Positions 34,512 through 46,221 of a stretch of 64,000 nt of DNA are shown piece after piece (within the stretch, counting starts at the first letter, position 1; each line of letters starts with the position of its first letter). Position numbers and translations under genes: made by a program. This stretch comes from Duganella sp. CF458 (GTDB lineage: Bacteria > Pseudomonadota > Gammaproteobacteria > Burkholderiales > Burkholderiaceae_D): the NCBI RefSeq assembly GCF_900113115.1, contig NZ_FOOF01000011.1:62001-126000 (forward strand), given 5' to 3'. The notes under the pieces are model-generated. The model was not told the DNA's origin, did not search any database, and saw only the letters and a program-made list of their open reading frames with translations.

Positions 34512-35345
34512 ATGGATATCGTTCTTGCGCTGAAGGCTCTGATCATGGGTCTGGTCGAAGGATTTACCGAATTCCTGCCGATTTCTTCCACCGGCCACCT
34601 GGTGCTGGCGGGTAGCCTGTTGAATTTCACGGGTGAGAAAGCCAAGGTGTTCGAGATCGCCATCCAGGGCGGTGCCATGGTGGCCGTGATCTGGGAGTAC
34701 CACAAGAAGATCGGCGAAGTCCTGTTGGGCATGTTCAGCGACGCGCGCGCACGCCGCTTTGCGCTCAACGTGGCGGTGGCCTTCATTCCAGCGGCCGCGC
34801 TGGGATACCTGTTCGAAAAGAAGATCAAGGCGGTGCTATTTGCGCCGGAGCCGGTGGCGCTGGCCTTCATCATCGGCGGCCTGATCATCCTGTGGGTCGA
34901 GCGCCGTGCCAGGAATAACCCGGTCGCCGTGCGCGTGCAGTCGGTGGACGATATGACCCTGCTCGACGCGCTGAAAGTCGGCTTCGCCCAGGTGTTCGCC
35001 CTGATTCCCGGCACCAGCCGCTCCGGCGCCACCATCATCGGCGGCATGATGTTCGGCCTGTCGCGCAAAGTAGCGACCGAATTCTCGTTTTTCCTTGCCA
35101 TCCCGACCTTGCTGGCCGCCACCTTCTACTCGCTGTGGAAGGACCGCGCGCTGCTGAGCGCCGCCGACCTGCCGCTGTTCAGCATCGGCGCCGTGGTGGC
35201 GTTCGTGTCGGCCTTCGCCTGCATCCGCTGGCTGCTGCGCTACATCAGCACCCACACTTTCACCATCTTCGCCTGGTACCGCATCGTGTTCGGCATCGTG
35301 GTGATTGCCACTGCCTACACCGGCACGATCGTTTGGGCCGAATAA
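34512..35345 (+). CDS. uppP: undecaprenyl-diphosphatase (UppP/BacA)
   Basis: Dephosphorylates undecaprenyl pyrophosphate to recycle the lipid carrier of peptidoglycan synthesis; inner membrane. 277 residues, 7-8 spans. The two catalytic motifs are clear: the N-terminal [20 protein letters not shown] (EGxTEFLPxSSTGH) and the C-terminal [16 protein letters not shown]. Only 4 nt separate its stop from recQ. Confidence 0.97.
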   Translation: MDIVLALKALIMGLVEGFTEFLPISSTGHLVLAGSLLNFTGEKAKVFEIAIQGGAMVAVIWEYHKKIGEVLLGMFSDARARRFALNVAVAFIPAAALGYLFEKKIKAVLFAPEPVALAFIIGGLIILWVERRARNNPVAVRVQSVDDMTLLDALKVGFAQVFALIPGTSRSGATIIGGMMFGLSRKVATEFSFFLAIPTLLAATFYSLWKDRALLSAADLPLFSIGAVVAFVSAFACIRWLLRYISTHTFTIFAWYRIVFGIVVIATAYTGTIVWAE

Positions 35346-35349
35346 GAGC

Positions 35350-37144
<1,795 letters not shown>

Positions 37145-37170
<26 letters not shown>

Positions 37171-39181
37171 GGCGCAGGCTACCCAGCAGCGCCAGCCCGG
37201 CCAGCAACAGTGCACCCTGTGCCGGCTCAGGCACGGGCGACAGCAGGAAATTCGCCTGCGCGTCCCATTCATTCGCGCCGCGTGCCAGAATCTGGCCGCT
37301 GGCGTTGATGCTCCAGGCACTTTGCAACATCCAGCCGGCGTATTGCTCCTCGTTCCACAAGCGGTCCAGCGCATAGGGCTGGTCCTGGTACCAGAGCATG
37401 GCCCGCCGGTACTCGGTTTCGCCCACCACGCTGCCCGCATCGTTGATGTCGTAGGCATAGTCGGACCACAATTCCTGGTGCTCCCACGGGTCGCCGCGCA
37501 TGAGCAGTGTGAAGGCATTGGCATTGTCCTGGAAACCGGCCAGCCGCCCTTCGCTGTTCAGCGCCCGAATGTCATAGTCGTACGCCAGGTGATACGCGCC
37601 AAAGACGCCGTCTTGCCAGCTCCTCACGCCAAATTCACCGGTATGGCCGCCGATCACCATGCCCATGTCGTTGATCAAGCGCGGCCGGTAATCGTCAAAC
37701 CGCTGCGGTGCACTGCCATCGGCCCACTCGATGAAGCCGATCGGGCCCGTGCCCGACGCACCGGAGCTGAAGCCGATAATGTCGCCGCGGTTGTTCAGGC
37801 CGGACGCATAACCGCCCGAGCCTGCGAACGTCAGCAGTTCCATCGCCCCGCCATTGCGCCACACGACCGGCTGCGATTGCGAAAACCCGGGGATCGTGAC
37901 ATTGCCGACCACCGTCCCCTGGTTATTGAAGCCGGTGAGGCTGAAATGACCGGCGACGCCCGACAAGTGCACGAGCGAACCGTCAGGGCTCCAGATGACC
38001 GGCTTGCCGTCCTGGCCGATTCCCGCGATTTGTCCGGCATCGTTCAGGAACTGCGGGGTGAACTGGCCGTCAAGCCTGAGGGCCCGGTAGGCCGGCGCTT
38101 CCTGCGCATGAGCGTTGCAGGCCAGCACGGCCAGCAAGGATGCCGATGCCATGCGGGTCAACGATTTTCGCTGCGCCAGCCAGCGCGCCGCCAACACCAG
38201 CAGACCGGCCAGCAACAACATGGCGGCCTGGGGCTCAGGCACCGGCGACAGCAGGAATTTCCCATAGCCCCCAAGCGGGTCCAGCGCGGTCGCGAGGATC
38301 GCACCGCTTTCATTGATGTCCCAGGCATTGAGCAAAGTCCAGCCCGAATAGGATGCATGGTCCCACAAATGGTCGAGGTTATAGGCGCGCTCCTGGTACC
38401 ACAGCATAGCGTGCAAGGAATATTCAGTCTCGCCAACGACACTGCCTGCGTCATTGAGGTCAGCGGCAGTGCCGGACCACAGGTCTTGCACTTCGCGCTG
38501 CCCCGCCCTATCGATCGCCGAAAACGCATGCATGCTCTCGTGGGTGCCCGCCATGCGCCCTTCATTGTTGAGCGCGCGGATGTTCAAGTCATCAATCGAA
38601 GACGCGCCGAATACACCGTCCTGCCAGCTCCTGGCGCCGTATTCGCCGCTACGCCGGCCAAGAACGAAACCGTGGTCATTGATCATGTGTGGGAAATAAT
38701 CGTCGAACAGCTGCGGCACCGCGCCGTCGCCCCACTGGATGAAGCCAACCTGTCCCGAGCCCGTGTTGGAGGCGCCTGCCATATAGCCGATAATGTCGCC
38801 GCGGTTGTTGATTCCTTCCGTATAACCACCCAGGCCCTGCAGCGGCAAACGCTGCACCGCGCCTCCGTTGCGCCATACGACCGGCTGCGGCAGGCTGTAG
38901 CCCGGGATCACCCCATTGCCGACGACCGTGCCCTGGTTGTTGAAGCCGGTGATGGTGAGCTGGCTGACGTTGCCCGCCAGTGGCTGCAACGATCCGTCCC
39001 GATGCCAGATCATCGGCCTGCCATCCGGGCCGACGCCCGCGACCTGGCCCAGGTCATTCAAAAACTGCGGGGTGAACTGGCCGTCAAACTTGAAGGCTTG
39101 ATAGGTGGGCGCATTCTGCGCGTGCGCGGCGCCGGCAAGCAGCGCCAGCACAGCCAACAGCATTCGAGCAAACTTGAGCAT
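37145..39181 (-). CDS. HAF-repeat PEP-CTERM protein, in-frame fusion of two complete copies
   Basis: 678 residues, exported (MLKFARMLLAVLALLAGAAHA, AGGAGG site). Each half (about 21-330 and 350-678) has HAF-type repeats such as 'GFNNQGTVVGN', 'INNRGDIIGY' and 'DINDAGSVVGETEY'. A full exosortase sorting signal lies in the middle (VPEPQAAMLLLAGLLVLAAR, about 314-336) and is followed by a second signal-peptide-like stretch (MASASLLAVLACNAHA). A second PEP-CTERM (VPEPAQGALLLAGLALLGS) ends the protein. The halves carry long matching DNA stretches, so this is a gene duplication fused in frame. PEP-CTERM proteins are cleaved and anchored by exosortase. Confidence 0.88.
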
Positions 39182-39247
39182 GGCAACCTCCTGTGTGTGG
39201 ACAGGAGCCAATGCTGCGCCAGCGCGGTGGGCCGCGCGCGCGCCAGC

Positions 39248-40288
39248 TCAAATCGTGCGCATCGGCGCGATAGCATTGCGCGCTATAGCGCGATGCAAGC
39301 CGCCAAGCAGGGCCAGGCCGGCAAGCAGCATGGCCGCCGTGGCGGTTTCAGGCACCGGCGACAGCAACAACACCTGCTGCGCGAAGTTTGCCTCATTGCT
39401 GGCAATGACCACGATCTCGCCGGCATCGTTGATGTCTTCCGCGAAGAACAGGCTCCAGCCGTCCCAGCCGCTGTTGTCCCACAGGGTGTTCAGGTCGTAA
39501 GTCCGGCCGCCGGAATACATCATGGCATGCCGCGCGCCTTCCCAGTAACCGACTGCCACGCCCGCGTTGTTGATGGCGTTGGCATAGCCGAGGCCGTAGG
39601 TCTCCAGCTGATCGCCTTTCCAGATCGCGCCATAGACGGTGGTAATTTCGCTGGAGGTACCTCCGGCGGCCCAGCCTTTGTCGTTGATGTCGCGAGCCAA
39701 GGAATACCCCTGGTCCGGCAGCTCATGGTAAATGCCCCCCTGCCAGACTGCAGCGTCCTGGGTCGCGCCGCGCAAGGTGCCGACGACCTGCTCCTGCTCA
39801 TTGATCGCCCAGGGAAGCAGGCCGTGCAGCCAATTCCTCTGGCCATCCTTGTAGATGAAGTACTCGTCACGCGGGCCCTGTTCGCCAGGCACGGCACGCG
39901 CCATCGCGACAATCGTGCCCTGGTTATTGATGGCAAGGGCTGCCCCGCCATATCTACCCGCCTCGAACGTGACCGGTTGCCGCCCCAACTGCCAGATGGT
40001 CGGATGCGCATCGGACGATCCAACCAGCTGGCCCACGTCATTCATGTCGCCCAGATAGGCTTGTTCGCCGCTGCCTGTCAGGTAAGCGAGTCCGGTGCCG
40101 CGCCGCCAGAGCGCCACGCGGCCGCCGGCCGTGCCGGCGACGTCACCCGCGTTGTTGATGACCAGTTTTGCGCTATCGAAGGGGAGCGCGGTGGCGCGAT
40201 AAGCGGGCGGCACCTGGGCCGCGGCGAATAGCGGCAACGAAAACGCAAGGGCAAGGGCAAGGCCGCACATGGGGGCAATCAGCTTCAT
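39248..40288 (-). CDS. HAF-repeat PEP-CTERM protein
   Basis: 346 residues with a signal peptide (MKLIAPMCGLALALAFSLP, GGAG upstream), HAF-type repeats ('INNAGDVAGTAG', 'MNDVGQLVGSS', 'INNAGVAVGYWEG') and a C-terminal PEP-CTERM (VPETATAAMLLAGLALLGGL followed by basic residues). It is a third paralogue of the fused pair next door, same strand. Function of the HAF family in the envelope is unknown. Confidence 0.87.
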   Translation of the reverse strand: MKLIAPMCGLALALAFSLPLFAAAQVPPAYRATALPFDSAKLVINNAGDVAGTAGGRVALWRRGTGLAYLTGSGEQAYLGDMNDVGQLVGSSDAHPTIWQLGRQPVTFEAGRYGGAALAINNQGTIVAMARAVPGEQGPRDEYFIYKDGQRNWLHGLLPWAINEQEQVVGTLRGATQDAAVWQGGIYHELPDQGYSLARDINDKGWAAGGTSSEITTVYGAIWKGDQLETYGLGYANAINNAGVAVGYWEGARHAMMYSGGRTYDLNTLWDNSGWDGWSLFFAEDINDAGEIVVIASNEANFAQQVLLLSPVPETATAAMLLAGLALLGGLHRAIARNAIAPMRTI

Positions 40289-40383
40289 GGCAATCTCCAA
40301 CCGAAGGCACAGTCGCCAATGGTGGACGTGGCCCGTCAACCGCGCGCGCTACGCATCCTATCGTGCGCAGCGTGGCGATAGGG

Positions 40384-41355
40384 TCAGGACTTGAGTCCGG
40401 CAGCCAACTGGCGGTAGCGGCCGGGCGGCGCCCCAACCGCTTCGCTGAAGCGATGGCTGAAGTGGCTCATGTCGGCATAGCCGCAAGCTTCCGCCACCTG
40501 CTGCAGCGGCAGGCGGCCAGCGCGCAACAAGCCCCGTGCCCGCTCGACGCGGCGCGCGGCGATCCACGCCGATGGCGGCATGCCAAAGCTGATGCGGAAC
40601 ATGCGCGCCAAGTGGAATTCCGACATGCGCGCAAGCTGCGCCAGCATGCCCAGCGTGATGTTCTGGTCGAGGTGAGCCTCGATGTACTCATGCAGGCGGC
40701 GCCGCACCAGGGGCGCCAGGCCACCGCGCAGCCGCAAGCCGGGCTTGACCATCGATTGCGAGCGCAGCAGCTCGCTCAGGGCTTCATGGGTGATTTCATT
40801 GGCGCGCAGCAGTTGGTCGGCGTCATCCCACGGCTGCTGCAGCAAGTCACCGCACAATTGCACCAGGCGCGGGTTCTCGAAATACGTCCTGTCCTGCAGC
40901 GTCAACTCGCGTGGTTCGCGGTCCAGTTCCGCCACCGCGCGCCGCGTAAAGTGTTCGGGCATGAAGTACACATGCAGCATGCGCAACTGGCCGCGCACCA
41001 CCCACTCCGACTCATGCCAGTCCGGCAATGAGCACAGGCGCTGCGGCGCGCCATATTGCCCTGGCAAACCTTCGCGCTCGACTTCATAGCCGCCGCCCAG
41101 GTAGCACGACAAGGTATGGTGGCCCGGCTGGCGATATTCGGTGAACGCCTCCGGCGTGCTGCGATGCCAGACCGCCGCCGCCAGCCCATCGCCAAGCCAG
41201 GCAAAGCGTTCCAGCGTCGCATCGGTGCCGGACATGGTGCGGAACACCGCATGCGACATCGCATCGCCCGGCTGCTCCGCCAGCGCGGCACGCGCCGCCG
41301 CCCCTACGCGTTTGCGGGGAACGGCATCATCAAGTTGTCCAGTCAGTGGCTTCAC
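40384..41355 (-). CDS. AraC-family transcriptional regulator
   Basis: 323 residues. A sensing N-terminal half (about 1-215) with GHHTLSCYLGGGYEVEREG leads to two C-terminal HTH motifs: MLAQLARMSEFHLARMFRISFG and VAEACGYADMSHFSHRFSEAVG (the AraC signature). Ligand and targets unknown. No partner is divergent. The next gene on the plus strand is a PEP-CTERM protein. Confidence 0.9.
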   Translation of the reverse strand: MKPLTGQLDDAVPRKRVGAAARAALAEQPGDAMSHAVFRTMSGTDATLERFAWLGDGLAAAVWHRSTPEAFTEYRQPGHHTLSCYLGGGYEVEREGLPGQYGAPQRLCSLPDWHESEWVVRGQLRMLHVYFMPEHFTRRAVAELDREPRELTLQDRTYFENPRLVQLCGDLLQQPWDDADQLLRANEITHEALSELLRSQSMVKPGLRLRGGLAPLVRRRLHEYIEAHLDQNITLGMLAQLARMSEFHLARMFRISFGMPPSAWIAARRVERARGLLRAGRLPLQQVAEACGYADMSHFSHRFSEAVGAPPGRYRQLAAGLKS

Positions 41356-41568
41356 GCCGAAAAGTCTAGCACGGCCGCTCCCGCCCCGCCGGCGGTCCCG
41401 CCGATTTGCGCAAGCTCAGACAAGGCTGTCGGGAAAATTGACAGTGGCATCCGGGCCAGATACCACTTATCCATAAGAATCAGTAACTTGCAGGCACGGG
41501 GTATAGAAATTGCTTATTGCATTTGAATCAATACTATCAACTAGCTATTGTTCTGAAAGGAAATCTCG

Positions 41569-42138
41569 ATGAAGAAGCTCGCTTGCCTCGCAGCCCTGTC
41601 GCTGGCCGCCTTTGCAGCACATGCAGGCCCGATCCAGCTAGACCTGACCAGCGGCGTGTTCGCCAATAACAACGGCTCGGCCGTTGTCGATACCTACACC
41701 GAAGACGGCTTCCGCCTGCGCACGGTGCGTGCAGGGGACCATTTCGATCCAAACTTCCTTGGCGACATCGGCATCCATAACGGTTTCCAGAATGCCGATG
41801 ACGTGAGCTGGGTCATCGACTTCTTCGGCGCCAGCTTCAGCCTGGTCAACATCAATATCGCCGCTTATGCCGATGGCGCGAATTCGATCACCGTCACCGG
41901 CTCCAACGGTGTGACCCAAACCTTGTCGGGACTCGGCACCCTGGCCATCGCCGGCATGGGTGACGTGACTTCGGTTGTCTTCAACATCGACCAGGACGGC
42001 GGCACACAGGGCTTTGGCTTCTCCGAAATCAACGTCGACACCACGCCAGGGCAGCAAGTGCCGGTGCCAGGCACGCTGGCGCTGCTTGGCCTTGGATTGT
42101 CCGCGCTGGGCATCTCCCGCCGTCGCACAGGGAAATAA
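41569..42138 (+). CDS. PEP-CTERM protein
   Basis: 189 residues with a signal peptide (MKKLACLAALSLAAFAAHA). The body (about 20-160) is beta-rich with NNGSAVVDTYTEDGFRLR and ENVDxxPGQ repeats, possibly a carbohydrate-binding-like fold, not assigned. The exosortase signal VPVPGTLALLGLGLSALGIS with RRR tail is a VPxPGT variant. A good AAGGAAA site precedes the ATG. Confidence 0.85.
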   Translation: MKKLACLAALSLAAFAAHAGPIQLDLTSGVFANNNGSAVVDTYTEDGFRLRTVRAGDHFDPNFLGDIGIHNGFQNADDVSWVIDFFGASFSLVNINIAAYADGANSITVTGSNGVTQTLSGLGTLAIAGMGDVTSVVFNIDQDGGTQGFGFSEINVDTTPGQQVPVPGTLALLGLGLSALGISRRRTGK

Positions 42139-42208
42139 GCAGGGAAATAAAAAACGCAGCAAGTTCAGACAACTGCCAGGGTGCGGCAAGCGGCACACTG
42201 GCAGGACT

Positions 42209-43105
42209 ATGAATACTGCCCTCTACCTCACCACGGTGCTCATCTGGGGCACCACCTGGATCGCGATCAAGTTCCAACTCGGCGTCGTCGCAGCGCCGGT
42301 GTCGATCGCTTATCGTTTCTGGATCGCGGCGCTGGTGCTGATGCTGATCCTGCTGGTGCGCAGGCAGCAGATCCTGCCGCCGCGCTCAGCGTGGCGCTAC
42401 CTGGTCGCGCAAGGCCTCGCCCTGTTCTGCTGCAATTTCCTGTGCTTCTACTACGCCACCATGTGGGTGCCGAGCGGATTGGTGGCGGTGGTGTTTTCCA
42501 CCGCGCCGATCTGGAATGCGATCAACGGGCGCCTCTTCATGAACCGCCCGATCCGCCCGCAGGTACTCGGTGGCGCGCTGCTGGGATTGGCGGGCATCGT
42601 GATGCTGTTCCTGCCTTCGATGCAGGGGCATTGGAACGATTCCGGCATGCTTGGCGGCCTGGGACTGGCCCTGCTGGGCACCTTGTGCTTCTCGACCGGC
42701 AACCTGCTCTCCAGCCGGATGCAGGCACTGGGCATGCAGCCGTGGCTGACCAACACCTGGGCCATGCTGTGCGGCGCGACTATCCTGACGATTGGCGCGC
42801 TGGCGCTTGGCATGCCATTCAACTTCGACCCAAGCCCGCGCTATGTCGGCGCGTTGCTCTACCTGGCTGTGCCGGGATCGGTGGTTGCCTTCACGGCTTA
42901 CCTGATGCTGGTGGGGAGGATCGGGCCGGACCGCGCGGCTTACTGCACGGTGCTGTTCCCGGTGGTGGCGCTGACGGTGTCCACCGTCTTCGAAGGCTAC
43001 CAGTGGAGCGGCATGGCGCTGGCCGGGCTGCTGCTGGTCATCGGAGGGAATTTGCTGGCCTTCATGCCGGCGCGGGCGAAGGCCCAGGCGCCGGCGGCTG
43101 CCTAA
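42209..43105 (+). CDS. EamA-family (DMT) transporter
   Basis: 298 residues, ten predicted spans in two five-helix EamA repeats (MNTALYLTTVLIWGTTWIAI starts the first). Usually metabolite or amino-acid exporters. The second repeat ends near residue 285. Convergent with trmB. Confidence 0.85.
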   Translation: MNTALYLTTVLIWGTTWIAIKFQLGVVAAPVSIAYRFWIAALVLMLILLVRRQQILPPRSAWRYLVAQGLALFCCNFLCFYYATMWVPSGLVAVVFSTAPIWNAINGRLFMNRPIRPQVLGGALLGLAGIVMLFLPSMQGHWNDSGMLGGLGLALLGTLCFSTGNLLSSRMQALGMQPWLTNTWAMLCGATILTIGALALGMPFNFDPSPRYVGALLYLAVPGSVVAFTAYLMLVGRIGPDRAAYCTVLFPVVALTVSTVFEGYQWSGMALAGLLLVIGGNLLAFMPARAKAQAPAAA

Positions 43106-43106
43106 C

Positions 43107-43817
43107 TTACTTCTTGGTGAAAACCAGGTCCCACACACCGTGGCCCAGTTTCAGGCCACGGTTTTCGAACTTGGTCAGCGGGCGGTATGCCGGCTGCGGC
43201 GCGTAGCCTTCGGCGGTGTTCTGCAGCGCCGGCTCGGCGCTCAGCACTTCCAGCATCTGCACCGCGTAATCTTCCCAGTCGGTCGCCAGGTGGATGTAGC
43301 CGCCCGGCGCCAGGTGGTCGCACAGGGTCTTCACGAATGGCGTCTGGATCAGGCGGCGCTTGTTGTGGCGCGCCTTGTGCCAAGGGTCCGGGAAGTAGAT
43401 ATGCACGCCTGCCAGCGAACCGGCCGGGATCATGTCGCGCAGTACTTCAACGGCATCGTGCTGGATCAGGCGCAGGTTGGTGATGCCTTCGTCGCCAATC
43501 ATCTTGAGCAGGCTGCCCACGCCAGGCGTATGCACTTCCACGCCGATGAAATCCTTCTCCGGCATGACCTTGGCGATGTGGGCGGTGGTGCCGCCCATGC
43601 CGAAACCGATCTCCAGGATCACCGGCGCCTTGCGGCCGAATGCCTGCTCGTAATCCAGCGCTTCCTTCTTGTGCTCAATCAGGAATTGCGGGCCGAACTC
43701 CTTCAGTCCACGTTCCTGGCCCGTGGACAGGCGGCCAGCACGCGTAACGAAGCTGCGAATGCGGTGTTCGGTCGGGTCATAGAGCATTTTGCCCTTTGGC
43801 GTGGATTCGGAAGACAT
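43107..43817 (-). CDS. trmB: tRNA (guanine-N7-)-methyltransferase
   Basis: Methylates G46 in the variable loop of tRNA using SAM. 236 residues with SAM motif [18 protein letters not shown], acidic motif [12 protein letters not shown], and the C-terminal [14 protein letters not shown] motif that defines TrmB. A TG-N-TATAAT extended -10 lies 27-35 nt upstream. Confidence 0.97.
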   Translation of the reverse strand: MSSESTPKGKMLYDPTEHRIRSFVTRAGRLSTGQERGLKEFGPQFLIEHKKEALDYEQAFGRKAPVILEIGFGMGGTTAHIAKVMPEKDFIGVEVHTPGVGSLLKMIGDEGITNLRLIQHDAVEVLRDMIPAGSLAGVHIYFPDPWHKARHNKRRLIQTPFVKTLCDHLAPGGYIHLATDWEDYAVQMLEVLSAEPALQNTAEGYAPQPAYRPLTKFENRGLKLGHGVWDLVFTKK

Positions 43818-43843
43818 GGCTAAACGTGCAAGGAAAAGGGGCG

Positions 43844-43852
43844 ATTATACCA
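43844..43852 (-). promoter_or_regulatory. extended -10 promoter of trmB
   Basis: TGG immediately followed by TATAAT on the minus strand, 27-35 nt upstream of the trmB start. No -35 is visible, which an extended -10 can tolerate. Confidence 0.45.
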
Positions 43853-43914
43853 TTCCGGTTTTATCGCCCGGCCTGCGATAATAGCGGGTCTTGTCCCTTA
43901 GGAAGTCCCCTGAA

Positions 43915-44418
43915 ATGGCCCTCGCATTGAACATCCTGATCATCGTCCTGGCACTGGTAACGCTGTATTTCCTGCTGAAGGGCGGCCCGCAAGCCACGCC
44001 GGCGCCAACAGGCAAGCCGGTGGGCGGGTCTTACACCCCGCTGCCGCAAGGGGAGCCGGTGCACCATTGGACCGACGAAGGCCGCTTCCAGCTTGAAGTA
44101 CTGGGCGAATCGCGCTACTCCGACACGATTCGCGCCCTGGCCGGCGAGCATGGCGAGGCGGCAGCGGACGCCCGCCACAAGGCGCTGCTGCTGGCGGACG
44201 ACAACAATCCCTACGAAGACAAGGCGGTGGCCGTCTTCCTCAACAACGAGATGGTCGGCTACCTGGCACCAAAAGACGCCGCGGCCTTCCGCACCATGCT
44301 GGCGCGCCAGGAAATCACCGGCCAGTTGACGTCGACCGACGCCGTCATCCGCGGCGGCCAGGTGTACGAAGGCAAGCGCCTGGCATACGCAGTGTGGCTG
44401 GACGTCAACCTGTCGTAA
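43915..44418 (+). CDS. hypothetical protein with N-terminal membrane anchor and HIRAN-like domain
   Basis: 167 residues. One membrane span (about 1-21: MALALNILIIVLALVTLYFL) and a Pro-rich linker precede a domain of about 105 residues with FQLEVLGESRYSDTIRALAG, LLADDNNPYEDKAVAVFLNN and MVGYLAPKDAAAFR. That order (short strand with GES, DNPYDPxAVxV, VGYL) is the HIRAN/Ku-like pattern. HIRAN binds 3' DNA ends in helicases; a membrane-tethered one is unusual. Start chosen at an ATG just before the span; a TTG 8 codons upstream is possible. Confidence 0.6.
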   Translation: MALALNILIIVLALVTLYFLLKGGPQATPAPTGKPVGGSYTPLPQGEPVHHWTDEGRFQLEVLGESRYSDTIRALAGEHGEAAADARHKALLLADDNNPYEDKAVAVFLNNEMVGYLAPKDAAAFRTMLARQEITGQLTSTDAVIRGGQVYEGKRLAYAVWLDVNLS

Positions 44419-44433
44419 TCGCCCCACGCACAA

Positions 44434-44462
44434 TTGAATTTTTGGCATCCCTATGCCATATT
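44434..44462 (+). promoter_or_regulatory. promoter of the lipoprotein gene
   Basis: TTGAAT, 17 bp, CATATT, 39-67 nt upstream of the lipoprotein start. Both hexamers are 4 of 6. Confidence 0.4.
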
Positions 44463-44500
44463 GCGGCTTTATATTTTTGATAATTCCGCAAAGGATGCCC

Positions 44501-45229
44501 ATGAAGACCAAATTCGCCCTGCTGCTGCCCGTCCTGTTGCTGGCCGCATGCGCCAAGAAGCACCCGGAACCTGAGGCAGCACCGGCTGCCGCGCCAGCTC
44601 CTGCCACTGCAGCCGCTGCTCCGGCCCCGGCACCCGCCGCCGCGCCGGCACCTGTCGCCGCCGCTGCAGCTGCCCCGGCCGGCAACACGCCCCTGCCGAC
44701 GCCGGTGATCTCCACCGAAAACATGAGCGACGAGCAAAGGGAAACCGCCAAGCGCCAGGCCAAGCTCGACTACTCGAACATGGAGCAGGACTATATGGCC
44801 GATCCCGGAGCACAGTGGGCTAGCGCGGCTAGCGCCAGCTCGAACTACAGCGACAGCTACAACGCCTCCAAGGCCACCGGCAAGGTCGATGGCAACTACT
44901 GGTCCACCAAAGACAGCGATATCGGTTTCGATTCGCTGGAAGTGACTTTCGACAAGCCGGTCAACGCAACCCAGCTGCGCGTGGCGGTGGCCGAATCCTA
45001 TGGCCTGGAAGGCATTACCAAGGTAGAGCTGCAAGATACCGATGGCAAATGGAACACCGTCTGGTCCGGCGTGCACAGCGTGAAAGCCGACAACCGCGGC
45101 CCGCGCACCTGGTTCGTGCAGCCGATCGAGAAAACGTCGTACAAGGCCAAGGCAGCGCGCATCACCAAGTCCAACAACATCACCACCCATCGCCTGCAGG
45201 TCGACGCCGTACAGCTGATCGGTTCCTGA
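44501..45229 (+). CDS. lipoprotein with Ala/Pro-rich linker and discoidin-like domain
   Basis: 242 residues. Signal peptide type II with lipobox LLAAC at position 18 (MKTKFALLLPVLLLAACAKK). A long Ala/Pro repeat linker (about 25-80) is followed by a polar helix and a C-terminal beta domain (ASASSNYSDSYNASKATGKV, VTFDKPVNATQLRVAVAESY, TKSNNITTHRLQVDAVQL). This resembles a galactose-binding/F5-8 C type fold. Envelope role unknown. The ATG 6 nt after AAAGGA was chosen over one 2 codons earlier. Confidence 0.8.
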   Translation: MKTKFALLLPVLLLAACAKKHPEPEAAPAAAPAPATAAAAPAPAPAAAPAPVAAAAAAPAGNTPLPTPVISTENMSDEQRETAKRQAKLDYSNMEQDYMADPGAQWASAASASSNYSDSYNASKATGKVDGNYWSTKDSDIGFDSLEVTFDKPVNATQLRVAVAESYGLEGITKVELQDTDGKWNTVWSGVHSVKADNRGPRTWFVQPIEKTSYKAKAARITKSNNITTHRLQVDAVQLIGS

Positions 45230-45290
45230 TCGGGCGCCCTGCCTTTCCCGGCAGGCGTATCATGGCCCTGGCAGCTAGCAGGAGGGAATC

Positions 45291-45524
45291 ATGGAACGCG
45301 AACGGGCAAAGGCAGGCGATGCGGTGCGGCCAATCGGCTGGCACCATAAGATGCTGGTGATTCGCACCACGCCGGGCCGCACGGGCCGGAATGATGACGA
45401 GGATGTGTTGTGCCGCTGGCACGACAGCGACGGCGAACACCAGCAAACTTTCAAATCAGGACAGCTTGAAGTCCTGAATTCGGCCGCGCAAGCCCGCAAC
45501 CCGCGCGGCCGAACGCTTATTTGA
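45291..45524 (+). CDS. DUF2158 / YodC-like small protein
   Basis: 77 residues. GDAVRPIGWHHKMLVIR then EDVLCRWHDSDGEHQQTF and GQLEVLN match the YodC/DUF2158 pattern (GDxVxLKxGxxxMTV...CxWF). No known function. Its last codons overlap the convergent DUF4197 gene. Confidence 0.6.
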   Translation: MERERAKAGDAVRPIGWHHKMLVIRTTPGRTGRNDDEDVLCRWHDSDGEHQQTFKSGQLEVLNSAAQARNPRGRTLI

Positions 45525-46206
45525 GCAGGCCGAAGACTTTGGAGATCGCCTTGCTGCCATAGGAAATCGGATTCTCGCGGATTTTCTTCTCTTCTTCCCC
45601 GATCATCAGGAACAGGCCATCCAACGCGCGCTGGGTGACGTAGCTTTCCACCGAAGCCTGCTCTTCAGTGGCCAGGCCGAATTTGGTGGCCTGCGCCATG
45701 GCGCCATTGAACTGGGCAGACAGCTTGGACTTGTCCGTCACGCCTTTCACGATCGGCTTGAATTTCACCGCCAGCGGTGCAGCGGTCTTCTCCTTGAAGA
45801 AGTCGGTGACCGAGGTTTCGCCGCCGGTCAGGATCGCCTTCGCATCGCTCAGCGTCATCGATTTGACGGCATTCACCAGCAACGGCTTCGCCAGCGGGAC
45901 CGCTTGCTCGGCAGCGCGGTTCATCGCGTTTTCCAGCTCATCGAGTTGTTCGCCGCGACCGGTCATTTCCAGGATCGGGCGGGCTTTTTCCAGCACACGC
46001 GGCAGCCTGATGCGCACCGCATCGTTGTTCAGGAAACCGCCTTCAACGCCCAGCTTGCCCACAGCCGCCACCGAACCGGCTTCCAGCGCGGCTTTCAAGC
46101 CGCCGCCCGCTTCCTTCTCGGTCAACGCGTCCAATGGGTTTGCAAAGGCGCTGGCGGCGAGCGCCAGGCCGGCCAGCAGGGTGGATACTTGTTGTGTGAT
46201 GCTCAT
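45517..46206 (-). CDS. DUF4197 domain protein
   Basis: 229 residues with a signal peptide (MSITQQVSTLLAGLALAASA). The remainder (LTEKEAGGGLKAALEAGSVA, KAILTGGETSVTDFFKEKTA, TQRALDGLFLMIGEEEKKIR) is a single DUF4197 domain. Function of this periplasmic family is unknown. A GGAGG site precedes the ATG. Confidence 0.85.
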   Translation of the reverse strand: MSITQQVSTLLAGLALAASAFANPLDALTEKEAGGGLKAALEAGSVAAVGKLGVEGGFLNNDAVRIRLPRVLEKARPILEMTGRGEQLDELENAMNRAAEQAVPLAKPLLVNAVKSMTLSDAKAILTGGETSVTDFFKEKTAAPLAVKFKPIVKGVTDKSKLSAQFNGAMAQATKFGLATEEQASVESYVTQRALDGLFLMIGEEEKKIRENPISYGSKAISKVFGLLK

Positions 46207-46221
46207 GGCGCACCTCCTTGG

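Noticed and set aside
37322..40231. 969-residue plus-strand frame antisense to the PEP-CTERM genes
   Set aside because: Shadow frame; the minus-strand genes have signal peptides, ribosome sites and sorting signals.
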